Source: Falsiroseomonas algicola (lineage in GTDB: Bacteria; Pseudomonadota; Alphaproteobacteria; Acetobacterales; Acetobacteraceae). From it: DNA of 64,000 bases. The stretch spans positions 62,001-126,000 of the forward strand of contig NZ_JAAIKB010000005.1 of the NCBI RefSeq assembly GCF_011040385.1, written 5' to 3'. Position 1 is the first letter of the stretch. Each line of letters starts with the position of its first letter. Of the stretch, positions 16,201 through 24,667 are shown one piece after another. The position numbers and the translations under genes are program-made. The notes below the pieces were generated by a model, which was not told the DNA's origin, ran no database searches, and saw nothing but the letters and a program-made list of their open reading frames with translations.

Positions 16201-18133
16201 GTTCGTCGGCGTCGTGAACCCCGACCGCAACCGGCCCGCCTTCGGCCCGCTCGAATTCCCGATCAATCCGGTCTTCTTCGCCGACCTCAACCGGCTGAAC
16301 TTCCGCTTCACCGGCCGCTACACGGTGGAGTGCAACGACCCGCTCTCCGGCCTGCTCTGGGCCAATATCTCCGACCTCTCCACCCTGCAGGTGACACTGG
16401 AGCGCCTGCCGCTGCAGCGCGACCTGGCCCGCCTGCCGGAGCCCTTCTTCGACCCGCGCCTGCTGCGCGAACCGCTGATCCTGCCGGTCGTGGTGGCGGA
16501 AGCGGCGGGCAATGACTCGCTGAAGGCCGCGGCCGCCGTCGCCTCCTGGTTCGCCGTGCAGGCGGATTACCGCGGTGCCAGCTTCCCCGTCTCCTTCCAG
16601 CTGCCGGCGCGCGGCAATACGGTGGTGATCGCCGCGGGGAACGAACAGATCGCGGGCGTGGCGCTGCCGCGCTTCGATGGCCCGACGCTGGCGCTGGTGC
16701 CGCATCCCGCCGATCCCTACAGCCTGCTGCTGATCGTCGGCGGCCGGACGGGCGCGGAAGCGGCGCAGGCCGCGACCGTGCTGGCCGGCAGCAAGGAAGC
16801 GCTGGCGGGCGAGATCGCGGTGGTGCAGCCCATCACGCTGCCCGCGCGCCAGCCCTATGACGCGCCGCGCTGGATCCGCAGCGACCGCCCCGTGCGCTTC
16901 GGCGAACTGGTCGATCCCAGCGAATTGCAGGCCTATGGCTATGCGCCGGGCCCGATCGCGCTGCCCTTCCGCACGGCGCCGGACCTCTACACCTGGCGCG
17001 GCCGTCCGCTGCCGGTGGACCTGCACTATCGCAGCCCGCCCGGGCCGATCATGGATGTGGCGGTCTCGCGCCTCGATGTCGCGCTGAACGACATCTACCT
17101 GCGCAGCCTGCCGCTCAGCCCGCCCGAGGCGCCCTGGCCTATCAACCTGCTCAGCCGCCAGGTCGGCCAGGCGGATCGCCAGAGCTCCCGCTTCGGCCTG
17201 CCGGCCTACCTCATCTTCGGCATGAACGAGCTGCAGCTGCGCTTCGACATGCGGCCGATGCATCGCGGCGACTGCGTCGCGGTGCCGGCGGATGTGCGGG
17301 CCTCCATCGACCCCGACAGCACGATCGACCTGACCGACGCCTACCGCTTCACCACCCTGCCGAACCTCGCCTTCTTCGCGGGGTCGGGCTTCCCCTACAC
17401 GCGGATGGCGAATTTCAGCGACACCGCCGCGGTGCTGCCGGAACGGCCGAACCCGGTGGAACTCTCCTCCTTCCTGACGCTGATCGGGCGCCTCGCCTCC
17501 CATGTCGGCCATCCCGCCACGGGGATCGAGGTGGTGCGCCCCGGCGGCATGGAAGCCGTGGCGGCGCGGGACCTGCTGGTGATCGGCACGCTCGGCCGCC
17601 AGCCCGCGCTGAACACGCTGCTGCGGGAGGATGGGCCGGTGAAGCTGGACGGCAACCGCCTGTCCGTGGCCCTGCCCGACACGATGGAGAGCTTCCGCAA
17701 CCTGTTCCTCGGCGATGAGCCGCGGATCGCGCGCGAACAGGCCTCCGCGCTGCTGACCTCGACCGGCGACGGCCTCGGCATCCTGATGGGCTTCGAAAGC
17801 CCGCTGCGGAGCGGCCGTTCCGTCGTGGCGCTGACCGGCACCACGTCCCAGGGGCTGGAGATGATGCTGGCCGCGCTGCGGGATCCCGAGCAGTCGCCCC
17901 GCATCCAGGGCGACCTCGCCATCCTCAGCGGCGGGCGGATCAGCAGCTTCTCGCTCGGCGGCCACTACACCGTGGGCAGCCTGCCGCCGCATGTCTGGCC
18001 GCAATACTTCATGTCCACGCGGCCGGACCTGCTGCTGCTGCTGCTGGTCGCCTCCTGCGCCATCGTGGCCATCCCCGCCTACTGGGCGCTGCGTCGCCGC
18101 GCCGCCATCCGCCTCCGGACCCGCACGACATGA
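13277..18133 (+). CDS. bcsAB: Cellulose synthase, fused catalytic BcsA and periplasmic BcsB
   Basis: 1618 aa in one frame. The BcsA half is a membrane GT2 that polymerises UDP-glucose: PSYNEP (about 151), DDG (184-186), DCD (232-234), TED (327-329) and QRMRW (365-369). A PilZ c-di-GMP site follows (RRQVRER near 566, DLSLGG 597-602), so activity should depend on c-di-GMP. A second hydrophobic segment around 755-775 (AAAIALMLALGAPGIALA) looks like the retained BcsB signal sequence. Then come a Gly/Pro-rich linker with 9-aa repeats, the BcsB carbohydrate-binding/flavodoxin-like modules, and a C-terminal membrane anchor (LLLLLLVASCAIVAIPAYWA). The same fusion is known as AcsAB in Komagataeibacter. 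It overlaps bcsQ and bcsC by four bases each. Confidence 0.95.
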   Translation: MSFGQALRHGRAFRGGIWARPWISLPIMVLAALIGTTFIVAPLDAEQQAWLAVAGFLLYLVADRIPGRGMTIFIVLVSVLVSLRYIHWRLVDTLEFTSFSQTFLGTGLLLAEVYAISTMLLAYLQVIWPLDRKPVPLPEDPEEWPTIDVFIPSYNEPLEVVKPAIYGALAMDWPRHKMNVYLLDDGRRDEFRRFCEQVGCNYVIRADNKGAKAGNINAALKNTTGEYIAIFDCDHVATRAFLQLTVGWLLRDRDLAMVQTPHHFYSPDPFERNLASGQRVPNEGLLFYGLVQQGNDLWNAAFFCGSCAVIRREALEEVGGVPTVTVTEDCHCSLKMQRRGWRTAYIRIPLAAGLATERLMLHIGQRMRWGRGMIQILRIENPMTSEGLRFAQRCCYFMSQFHFLFPLPRFVFLTAPLAFLLFGESIIAASPLAILAYAGPHILHSVGATSRLSGHVRHSFWSEIYETVLALYLIPVMLATLLDPKKGKFNVTDKGGTLQEGFFDLRAVGPNMVLTLALIAGLLSGIYGLTTNPVESLDFQAFALNFVWALLSFVVVLAGLAVGRERRQVRERARVGAVVAANVVLADGRVLEGETMDLSLGGAAVTVDRPEDVADDAAVTLELDVGSEWVAIPAEILRWNEARLQVRFAAQTLHDEGNIVRAVLGRADAWVDWDDVREDKPLRSLVEVARSIGGLFRGDSQFSFFVRRGRQPKKPTVRIVPPPGTEGADSVVAGEAAPPPASTRRPRGESSIRRAAAIALMLALGAPGIALAQVNLRGAPPPPTPLQPGPQGLPLNLPPQSPGAGTFGAPAGAGTFGAPAGAGAFGAPGAGQPLTPGAGSPFAAPGQAPTSGGFAPPPPALGGGLLSTPQGAGQAQAPLPGGPLPAAQPAFTGVPMVGSFGSPTGDGSSRTETRTLRQLGLRAPMQMRGTSDLQGVLFGVRGDEVVTAARLVLQGATSPALIPEYSQIAMSLNEQFVGVVNPDRNRPAFGPLEFPINPVFFADLNRLNFRFTGRYTVECNDPLSGLLWANISDLSTLQVTLERLPLQRDLARLPEPFFDPRLLREPLILPVVVAEAAGNDSLKAAAAVASWFAVQADYRGASFPVSFQLPARGNTVVIAAGNEQIAGVALPRFDGPTLALVPHPADPYSLLLIVGGRTGAEAAQAATVLAGSKEALAGEIAVVQPITLPARQPYDAPRWIRSDRPVRFGELVDPSELQAYGYAPGPIALPFRTAPDLYTWRGRPLPVDLHYRSPPGPIMDVAVSRLDVALNDIYLRSLPLSPPEAPWPINLLSRQVGQADRQSSRFGLPAYLIFGMNELQLRFDMRPMHRGDCVAVPADVRASIDPDSTIDLTDAYRFTTLPNLAFFAGSGFPYTRMANFSDTAAVLPERPNPVELSSFLTLIGRLASHVGHPATGIEVVRPGGMEAVAARDLLVIGTLGRQPALNTLLREDGPVKLDGNRLSVALPDTMESFRNLFLGDEPRIAREQASALLTSTGDGLGILMGFESPLRSGRSVVALTGTTSQGLEMMLAALRDPEQSPRIQGDLAILSGGRISSFSLGGHYTVGSLPPHVWPQYFMSTRPDLLLLLLVASCAIVAIPAYWALRRRAAIRLRTRTT
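15683..15763 (+). repeat. 27-nt in-frame tandem repeat at the BcsA-BcsB junction
   Basis: Three 27-nt units (15683-15709, 15710-15736, 15737-15763) encode GAGTFGAPA, GAGTFGAPA and GAGAFGAPG, in the flexible linker just after the internal signal-like helix of the fusion. Confidence 0.8.
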
Positions 18134-21100
18134 TGTCGCTCCGCATGCCACACCGTCCCAGCCTGCGCACCGGCCTGCTTGGCACGGCGCTGGTCGCGGC
18201 CTCGCTCGTCATGCATCCCGCGCTTGCCCAGGAACGGGGCGTGGCCGCGCTGCTGGACCAGGCGAACTACTGGAAGCTGCAGAACCGCCCGGACCAGGTG
18301 ATCCGCACCCTGGAACGCGTGCTGCAGGTGGATGCCCGCAACGCCGATGCGCTCTCCGGCATCGCGGAGGCCCAGGCCCAGCTCGGCAATACCGCGCAGG
18401 CGCAGGATGCGCTGGCCCGGCTGCGCGCCCTGGCGCCGGCCGACCCGCGGACCCTGCAGGCCGATACCGCCGTCCGCACCTCCACGGTCGATGCCACGGC
18501 GCTCGCCCAGGCGCGGCAGCTGGCCCAGGCCGGCCGCAATGCGGAAGCGGTGGAGCGCTACCGCCAGATCTTCGCCGGCGCCCCCATCCCGGACACCTTC
18601 GCCCTCGAATACTACCAGACCCTGGCGGGGACCGAGGCCGGCTGGCGGGAGGCGCGGGACGGCATCGGCGCGCTGGCCCGCCGCGCCCCCAACAACACCG
18701 CCATCCAGCTCGCCAATGCGCAGATCCTCACCTACCGGGAGGAGACGCGCGCCCAGGGGATCGAGCAGCTCCGCCGCCTCTCCGGCCAGGGCGACAGCCA
18801 GCAGAGTGCCACGGCCGCCTGGCGCCAGGCGCTGACCTGGCTGGGCGAGGGGCCGGAGGCCGTGCGGCCGCTGGAAGGCTACCTCCAGCAATTCCCGGAT
18901 GACGCGGAGATCCAGCGCCGCCTGGAACTCGCCCGCAACCCGCCCGCCACGCCGGCCGACGACATCGGCCTGAACCGCGTGGCCGGCTGGCGCAACTTCA
19001 ACGGCAACCGGCTGCGGGAGGCGGAGGAGAACTTCAACGCCGTCCTGGCGCTCGACCCCAATGATGCCGACGGGCTCGGCGGGCTCGGCCTGATCCGGCT
19101 GCGCCAGGGCCGCCAGGCGGATGCGCGCCGGCTGCTGACGGCGGCGATCGAGGCCGATCCCTCCCGCCGTTCCTCCTGGGAGCGCGCGCTCCAGGGTGCC
19201 TCCCAGCGCGGCGGCCCTGGCGGGCCGGGTGGTGGTGGCGGTGGCGCGCCGGGGCCGGACATCCAGGCCGCGCGCAACCTCGTCGATGCCGGCAACTACT
19301 CCCAGGCCGAGGCCATGCTGGCGCGCATCACCGCGCGCAATGGCGGCGACCGCCCGGATGCGGAGGCGCTGCTCGGCGACATCGCGCTGCGCCAGGGCAA
19401 TGCGGGCCTGGCGGAGCAGCGCTACCGCGCGGCCCTGGCCCGCCGCGGCAATTTCGGCGCCGCCATGTCGGGCCTGGCCAATTCCCTCCAGGCCCAGGGC
19501 AAGTTCGCCGAAGCCGAGGAGGTGTTCCGCCGCATCGGCGGCACCAACGCGCCGCAGGTCCGCGCCGATGCGCTGCGGGCCGAGGCGCAGCGCACGGATG
19601 ACCCCGCCGCCGCCGCCGCGCTGCTGCGCGCGGCCGTGCAGAACGACCCCTCCAACCCCTGGCCGCGCCTCGACCTCGCGCGCCTCATGGCCCGCAGCGG
19701 GCAGGGCGCCGATGCCCGTGCGCTGATCGATGCCAGCGTCGCCAGCCGCGCGACGCCGGACGCGATCCACGCCGCCGCCATCTTCGCCACCGAACAATCC
19801 CGCCCGGGCGACGCCATGCGCCTGCTGGAACGCATCCCCGCCGGGGTGCGTACCGCCGACCAGACGCGGATGCTGAACTCCACCCGCATCCAGGCGCAGG
19901 TGAACGCCGCCGCGGCGCTGGCGACCCAGGGCCGCCGCCAGGAAGCGCGGCAGCAGCTCCTCGCCATGGCGTCCCGCCCCGATCCCTCGGGCGAGGTCGG
20001 GCCCGCCGTGGTGCGCGCGCTGAACGCCATGAACGACCCGCGCGGCGCGCAGGAAGCGGCGCGGCTCTACGCCATCAATGCGCGCGCGCAGCAGCCTTCC
20101 ACCCAGCTCGCCGCCGCCGGCGCGCTGATGGAGGCGGGGCTCGACCAGGAAGCGGCGCAGCGCGCCACGCAGATCGACCCGAACCGCCTGACGGCGGAGC
20201 AGCGCCGCGTGGCGAATGGCCTGGCCTCCGGCCTGTCGATCCGCGCGGCGGACCAGCTGAATGCCCGCGGCGACCGCGCCACGGCCTTCGACGTGCTGGT
20301 GCCGACCCTGCAGAACGACCCCGCCAACCCCGCCGCCAATTTGGCGCTGGCCCGGCTCTACCAGGGGGCGCGGGACCATGAGCAGGCCGGGCGCATCGCC
20401 GATGCCGTGCTGTCCCGCAACCCGCGCGACACGGATGCCCGCACCGCGGCGCTCGACGCCGCCGTCGCGGCGCGGGACTGGGCGAAGGCGGAGGCCCTGA
20501 TCAGCGAGGGTCGCGCGCTGATGCCGAATGATGCGCGCATCCCGCTGCTGGAAGCGCGCCTGGCCCGCGCCTGGGGCGACCAGCGCCGCGCCCAGACCGC
20601 GCTGCAGCAGGCGGCGCAGCTGCGCCGGCAGCAGATCGGCCTCGATACCCAGCCGCCCAGCGTCATCACCGGCGGCGTGCTGCCGCAGGCGACGCTGCCG
20701 CAGCAGCGCGTGACCCCGGGCTACGAGAACCCCTTCCGCCGCACCCCGCTGGCCGGGCAGGACCTCTCCCCCGCCCAGCTGCAGATGATGCAGGCGAGCC
20801 AGGGCCTGGCACCGGCGGCGCCGGGCATGCAGGGCATGCAGTTCGCGCAGCTCCAGCTGCCGAACCAGTCCGCCCAGCCCGCCGACCCGCTGCTCAGCGA
20901 GATCAACCGCCAGCTCGGCGAGGTGCGGGAGGAAGCGGCACCCCGCATCAACCCGGCGCTCGGCATGCGCGTCCGCTCCGGCGATTCGGGCATCGACAAG
21001 CTGACGGAAAGCCATGCGGGCGCCGAGGGCAGCATCGCCATGCCGGGTGTCGGCGGGCGGCTCACGGCCCGCGTCAGCGCCGTCAGCCTCGATGCCGGGG

Positions 21101-22059
21101 ACCTTTCGCCCCAGCTCGGCTCCATGCGTCGCTATGGCGGCTTCGCCTCGACCCTGCCAGGCCCCAGCGGCACGCTGTCCTCCCAGCAGGCTGCGCAGGC
21201 CGGCAATACGGGGTCGAGCCAGTCCGGCGTGGCACTCGGCGCCGCCTATTCGCGTCCGGGCTTCACGGTGGATATCGGCACCACCCCGCTCGGCTTCCTG
21301 CAGGAGAACTATGTCGGCGGCATCGAGATCGCGCCCGAGATCGGGGACGGCGTCCGCCTGCGCCTGACCGCCGAGCGCCGCGCCATGACCGACACGCTGC
21401 TCTCCTGGGGCGGGCGGCGCGACCCCGTCACCAGCACCATCTGGGGCGGCGTGGTCCGCACCGGCGGCCGCGCGCAGATCGAGTTCAGCAGCGGCGAGAC
21501 GAACTTCTACATCGCCGGCGGCTACTTCACCTTCGCCGGCGACGGCGTCGCCGAGAACAGCCGCATGGAGGCCGGCGCCGGCTTCCAGACGCCGCTCTGG
21601 CGCACGGCGAATGAGGAACTCGTCACCGGCCTCGACCTCGTCTACTTCGCCTATGACAAGAACCTGCGCTTCTTCACGCTGGGCCATGGCGGCTATTTCA
21701 GCCCGCAGAGCTTCATCTCCGCCAACGTCCCCATCGACTATCGCGGCCGGTCGGGCGACCTCTCCTACCGCATCGGCGCGACGGTGGGGCTGACCACCTT
21801 CACGGAGGACCGGACCGCGGTCTTCCCGAACGACGCCGCCCGCCAGGGCGCGCTGGAAGCGGCCTCCGCCGCCGACAGCTCGATCAACGCCTTCTATGCC
21901 GGCCAGACCAAGACCGGCCTGACGGGCGGGCTGCGCGGCGACATCGAATACATGCTGACGCCGCAGCTCCGCATCGGCGGCGCGCTGCGCTTCGACCAGG
22001 CCGCGGATTGGAGCGAGACCCGCGGCCTCGTCTATGCCCGCTACCGCTTCGACCGCTGA
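18130..22059 (+). CDS. bcsC: Cellulose synthase subunit BcsC (TPR and outer-membrane pore)
   Basis: 1309 aa. A signal peptide (LGTALVAASLVMHPALA) is followed by about 20 TPR-like helical hairpins up to roughly residue 870 (for example LALDPNDADGLGGLGLIRLR). A Gly/Gln-rich spacer then leads to a C-terminal beta-barrel of about 340 residues ending in YARYRFDR. It threads cellulose through the peptidoglycan and outer membrane. The start overlaps the bcsAB stop by four bases. A GGPGGPGGGGGG spacer near residues 359-372 splits the TPR array. Confidence 0.92.
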   Translation: MMSLRMPHRPSLRTGLLGTALVAASLVMHPALAQERGVAALLDQANYWKLQNRPDQVIRTLERVLQVDARNADALSGIAEAQAQLGNTAQAQDALARLRALAPADPRTLQADTAVRTSTVDATALAQARQLAQAGRNAEAVERYRQIFAGAPIPDTFALEYYQTLAGTEAGWREARDGIGALARRAPNNTAIQLANAQILTYREETRAQGIEQLRRLSGQGDSQQSATAAWRQALTWLGEGPEAVRPLEGYLQQFPDDAEIQRRLELARNPPATPADDIGLNRVAGWRNFNGNRLREAEENFNAVLALDPNDADGLGGLGLIRLRQGRQADARRLLTAAIEADPSRRSSWERALQGASQRGGPGGPGGGGGGAPGPDIQAARNLVDAGNYSQAEAMLARITARNGGDRPDAEALLGDIALRQGNAGLAEQRYRAALARRGNFGAAMSGLANSLQAQGKFAEAEEVFRRIGGTNAPQVRADALRAEAQRTDDPAAAAALLRAAVQNDPSNPWPRLDLARLMARSGQGADARALIDASVASRATPDAIHAAAIFATEQSRPGDAMRLLERIPAGVRTADQTRMLNSTRIQAQVNAAAALATQGRRQEARQQLLAMASRPDPSGEVGPAVVRALNAMNDPRGAQEAARLYAINARAQQPSTQLAAAGALMEAGLDQEAAQRATQIDPNRLTAEQRRVANGLASGLSIRAADQLNARGDRATAFDVLVPTLQNDPANPAANLALARLYQGARDHEQAGRIADAVLSRNPRDTDARTAALDAAVAARDWAKAEALISEGRALMPNDARIPLLEARLARAWGDQRRAQTALQQAAQLRRQQIGLDTQPPSVITGGVLPQATLPQQRVTPGYENPFRRTPLAGQDLSPAQLQMMQASQGLAPAAPGMQGMQFAQLQLPNQSAQPADPLLSEINRQLGEVREEAAPRINPALGMRVRSGDSGIDKLTESHAGAEGSIAMPGVGGRLTARVSAVSLDAGDLSPQLGSMRRYGGFASTLPGPSGTLSSQQAAQAGNTGSSQSGVALGAAYSRPGFTVDIGTTPLGFLQENYVGGIEIAPEIGDGVRLRLTAERRAMTDTLLSWGGRRDPVTSTIWGGVVRTGGRAQIEFSSGETNFYIAGGYFTFAGDGVAENSRMEAGAGFQTPLWRTANEELVTGLDLVYFAYDKNLRFFTLGHGGYFSPQSFISANVPIDYRGRSGDLSYRIGATVGLTTFTEDRTAVFPNDAARQGALEAASAADSSINAFYAGQTKTGLTGGLRGDIEYMLTPQLRIGGALRFDQAADWSETRGLVYARYRFDR

Positions 22060-22072
22060 CCGGGACGGGCCC

Positions 22073-22552
22073 ATGAGTGAGAACACCCCGGCGGACGCCA
22101 TGACCGCCGCCTACCTGGCCAGGCGCGGCGTCTCCGCCCAGTGGCGCGCCTTCCTGCGTGCGCTGGTGGAGACGCTGGACGCGCATCTGGACGAGGCCGG
22201 CCGCGCCTCCCTGATGCACATCATCGGCCGCCGCATGGCGGAAGCCATGCCGCTGCGCCACTGCGACACGCTGTCGGGCCTGGAAGCCCAGGTGAACGAG
22301 GTGCTGGCCGGCGCCGAATGGGGCTTCTGCCGCCTGGCGGTGGATACGGAGGCGCGGCGCCTCGTCATCACCCATGCCGCCGCGCCCTCCATCGGCACGG
22401 GCGCGGATGCGGAAGGCAGCTGGATCGGCTCCGTGCTGGAAGGGCTGTGGGGCGGCTGGATGGCCGAACAGCCCGGCGCGGACCCGGCCATGACCGTCAC
22501 GGTCGCGGCCGCCACGCCGGGGGAGACGGTGCTGCACTACGCAAAGGGGTGA
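22073..22552 (+). CDS. bcsD: Cellulose synthase subunit BcsD
   Basis: 159 aa, the size of the periplasmic octameric BcsD/AcsD ring that passes nascent glucan chains and helps crystalline packing. The N-terminal helix region (YLARRGVSAQWRAFLRALVE) and the C-terminal GGWMAEQPGADPAM match the family pattern. BcsD is a marker of type I cellulose clusters. ATG 22073 is 14 bases after the bcsC stop with a GGGAC-rich leader. Its stop codon lies inside the 72-nt repeat. Confidence 0.88.
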   Translation: MSENTPADAMTAAYLARRGVSAQWRAFLRALVETLDAHLDEAGRASLMHIIGRRMAEAMPLRHCDTLSGLEAQVNEVLAGAEWGFCRLAVDTEARRLVITHAAAPSIGTGADAEGSWIGSVLEGLWGGWMAEQPGADPAMTVTVAAATPGETVLHYAKG

Positions 22553-22621
22553 TTCCCGGGGAAGGCGCCGCCTTCCCCGGACCCCTACCGCCAGGGGCGT
22601 GACGCCCCTGGACCGTCGTCA
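22550..22621. repeat. 72-nt two-hairpin repeat, copy 2 (inverted)
   Basis: Read on the minus strand this is TGACGACGGTCC, hairpin A (CCAGGGGCG-TCA-CGCCCCTGG), a linker, hairpin B (CCGGGGAAGGC-GGC-GCCTTCCCCGG) and a final TCA. The TGA is the hyuA stop and the TCA is the complement of the bcsD stop. Compared with copy 1, two base pairs in stem A are swapped on both sides. Confidence 0.8.
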
Positions 22622-24667
22622 GCCGACCACCACCTCCAGCCAACCCCGCGCATCAAGCCGCGCCACGTCGCCGGGCAGCAGCAGCACGGTCGTCGTGTCG
22701 CTCTCGACGATCGCAGGGCCGGCAACCGGCTGCCCGGGCGCCAGTGCCGTGAAGGCGAAGACCGGCAAATCCGCCATCGCACCGGCCACATAGGCGCGGC
22801 GTGTCGCGACAGGCGCGGCCGGCGGCACCTCCGGCAGCAGGGGCGCGGGCAGGGGGGGCAGGCGGCCCACCGCGGCCACGCGCGCCGTCACCAGCACCAC
22901 CTCCTCGCCGCGCAGCGCATAGGTGAACAACGCCTCGTGCCGTGCATGGAAGGCCTCCGCCAATGCCGCGGGCAGCCCTTCCGCGTCCCAATCCACCGCA
23001 TCCAGCGGCACGCCGACCTCGAAGACCTGTTCGCCATAGCGCATGTCGGCGCTGCGCCGGATGGCCGGGTCGCCCGCCATCCACTGCGCCATCCGCTCCC
23101 GCGCGGCCGCCTCCAACTCGGCGAACAGCGCGCGGATCGCGGGCTCGTCGGGCAGCCCCGCCGCGCCGACCAGGCTCCGGGAGACCTCGTAGCGGAGGTC
23201 CGTCTGCAGCATCCCCCAGGCAGAGAGCCCCGCCGCCAGCAGCGGCACCGCGACCCGCCCCATGCCGAGGTCCCGCGCCACCGCGCTGGCATGCAGCCCC
23301 GCGGCACCCCCGAAGCTCAACAGCGTGAAGCCCCGGGGATCGACGCCGCGGCGCACCGTCGCCACCCGGATGCCATCCGCCATCGCCACATTCGCCAGCG
23401 CATGGATGCCCGCCGCGCAGGCCAGGCGGTCCAGCCCGAGCCTCGCCGCCAGCCGGTCCACCGCCGCCTCCGCCGCCGCCCGGTCCAGGCTCCGCGCCCC
23501 GCCGAGGAACCGGTCGGGGTCAAGATAGCCCAGCACGAGGTTCGCATCCGTCACGGCGGGCTCCACGCCCCCGCCGCCATAGCAGGCCGGCCCCGGCACT
23601 GCGCCCGCGCTGCGCGGCCCGACGCGCATCATGCCCCCCGCGCCGACATGGGCGATGGACCCGCCGCCGGCGCCGAGCGTGACGATGTCGAGGCTCTCCA
23701 GCGCGATGCGCTCGCCGCCGACCACGCGGCCCCGGCCAAGCGCGGCTTCCGCCCCCTCGATCAGCGCCACATCGGTGGAGGTGCCGCCGACATCGAAGGT
23801 GACGAGGTTGTCCCCGAGCCCGGCCCGCGCCAGCGCCAGCCCCGCCGCGACGCCCCCCGCCGGGCCCGACAGCGCCGTGCCCGCCGCGAGCCGCGCCGCT
23901 TCCGCCACGGGCGCCACCCCGCCATGGGAGAGGATCACGAAGAGCGGCCCGTGGAAGCCGGCCTCGGTCAGCCTTGTCTCCAGCCGCGCCAGATACCCCG
24001 CGACGATCGGCCCGACCGCGGCGTTCACAACGGTGGTGGAGAAGCGCTCGAACTCCTTGATCTGCGGCAGCACGTCGGAGGAGAGCGTCACATAGACGCC
24101 CGGCATGGCCGCGCTCACGGCCGCGCCCGCCGCCTGTTCATGCGCGGGGTCGCGCCAGGAATGCAGCAGGCAGACCGCGACGCCGGCCACGCCTTCCGCC
24201 TTCAAGGTCGCGATGGCCTCGTCCAGCGATGCGGCATCCAGCGCCGTCTTCACCGCCCCATCGGGGCGGATGCGTTCGCGCAAGGGCAGGCGCAGGCGGC
24301 GCGGCACGAGCGGCGCCGGGACGGGCAGGCGAAGGTCGTAGCGTTCGGGCTTGAGGCCCTCCCGCATCTCGATCACGTCGCGATGGCCTTCCGTCGTGAT
24401 CATGCCGATGCGCGCGGTGCGGCGTTCCAGCAGGGCGTTGGTGGCGACGGTGGTGCCGTGCACCAGGCGCTCCGTCACTTCCAGCATCTCCGCCACGGTG
24501 ATGTGCAGCATGGAAGCCAGAACGCCCAACCCATCCAGCACGCCGCGGGACTGGTCATCGGGCGTCGTGGCGGCCTTGGCCAACAGCGTCGCGCCATCGC
24601 TGCCCACGCAGACCACGTCGGTGAAGGTGCCGCCGACATCGACGCCGATGCGATAGGGACCCATCAT
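22619..24667 (-). CDS. hyuA: Hydantoinase/oxoprolinase family protein, HyuA-type subunit
   Basis: 682 aa. The N-terminal ATP-binding motif GVDVGGTFTDVV (8-19), then LVHGTTVATNALLERRTARI, a Gly-rich GPAGGVAAGLALA, FDVGGTSTDVALI and GGGSIAHVG, are the actin-fold signatures of the HyuA/oxoprolinase/acetone-carboxylase group. With HyuB it forms an ATP-dependent cyclic-amide hydrolase (N-methylhydantoin, 5-oxoproline or similar); the substrate is not resolvable from sequence. Its start overlaps the hyuB stop by four bases (ATGATGA), so the two are coupled. Confidence 0.88.
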   Translation of the reverse strand: MMGPYRIGVDVGGTFTDVVCVGSDGATLLAKAATTPDDQSRGVLDGLGVLASMLHITVAEMLEVTERLVHGTTVATNALLERRTARIGMITTEGHRDVIEMREGLKPERYDLRLPVPAPLVPRRLRLPLRERIRPDGAVKTALDAASLDEAIATLKAEGVAGVAVCLLHSWRDPAHEQAAGAAVSAAMPGVYVTLSSDVLPQIKEFERFSTTVVNAAVGPIVAGYLARLETRLTEAGFHGPLFVILSHGGVAPVAEAARLAAGTALSGPAGGVAAGLALARAGLGDNLVTFDVGGTSTDVALIEGAEAALGRGRVVGGERIALESLDIVTLGAGGGSIAHVGAGGMMRVGPRSAGAVPGPACYGGGGVEPAVTDANLVLGYLDPDRFLGGARSLDRAAAEAAVDRLAARLGLDRLACAAGIHALANVAMADGIRVATVRRGVDPRGFTLLSFGGAAGLHASAVARDLGMGRVAVPLLAAGLSAWGMLQTDLRYEVSRSLVGAAGLPDEPAIRALFAELEAAARERMAQWMAGDPAIRRSADMRYGEQVFEVGVPLDAVDWDAEGLPAALAEAFHARHEALFTYALRGEEVVLVTARVAAVGRLPPLPAPLLPEVPPAAPVATRRAYVAGAMADLPVFAFTALAPGQPVAGPAIVESDTTTVLLLPGDVARLDARGWLEVVVG

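Noticed and set aside
18079-22101. 1340-aa minus-strand frame across bcsC
   Set aside because: Shadow of bcsC; the plus strand has TPR and beta-barrel signatures, the antisense product has none.
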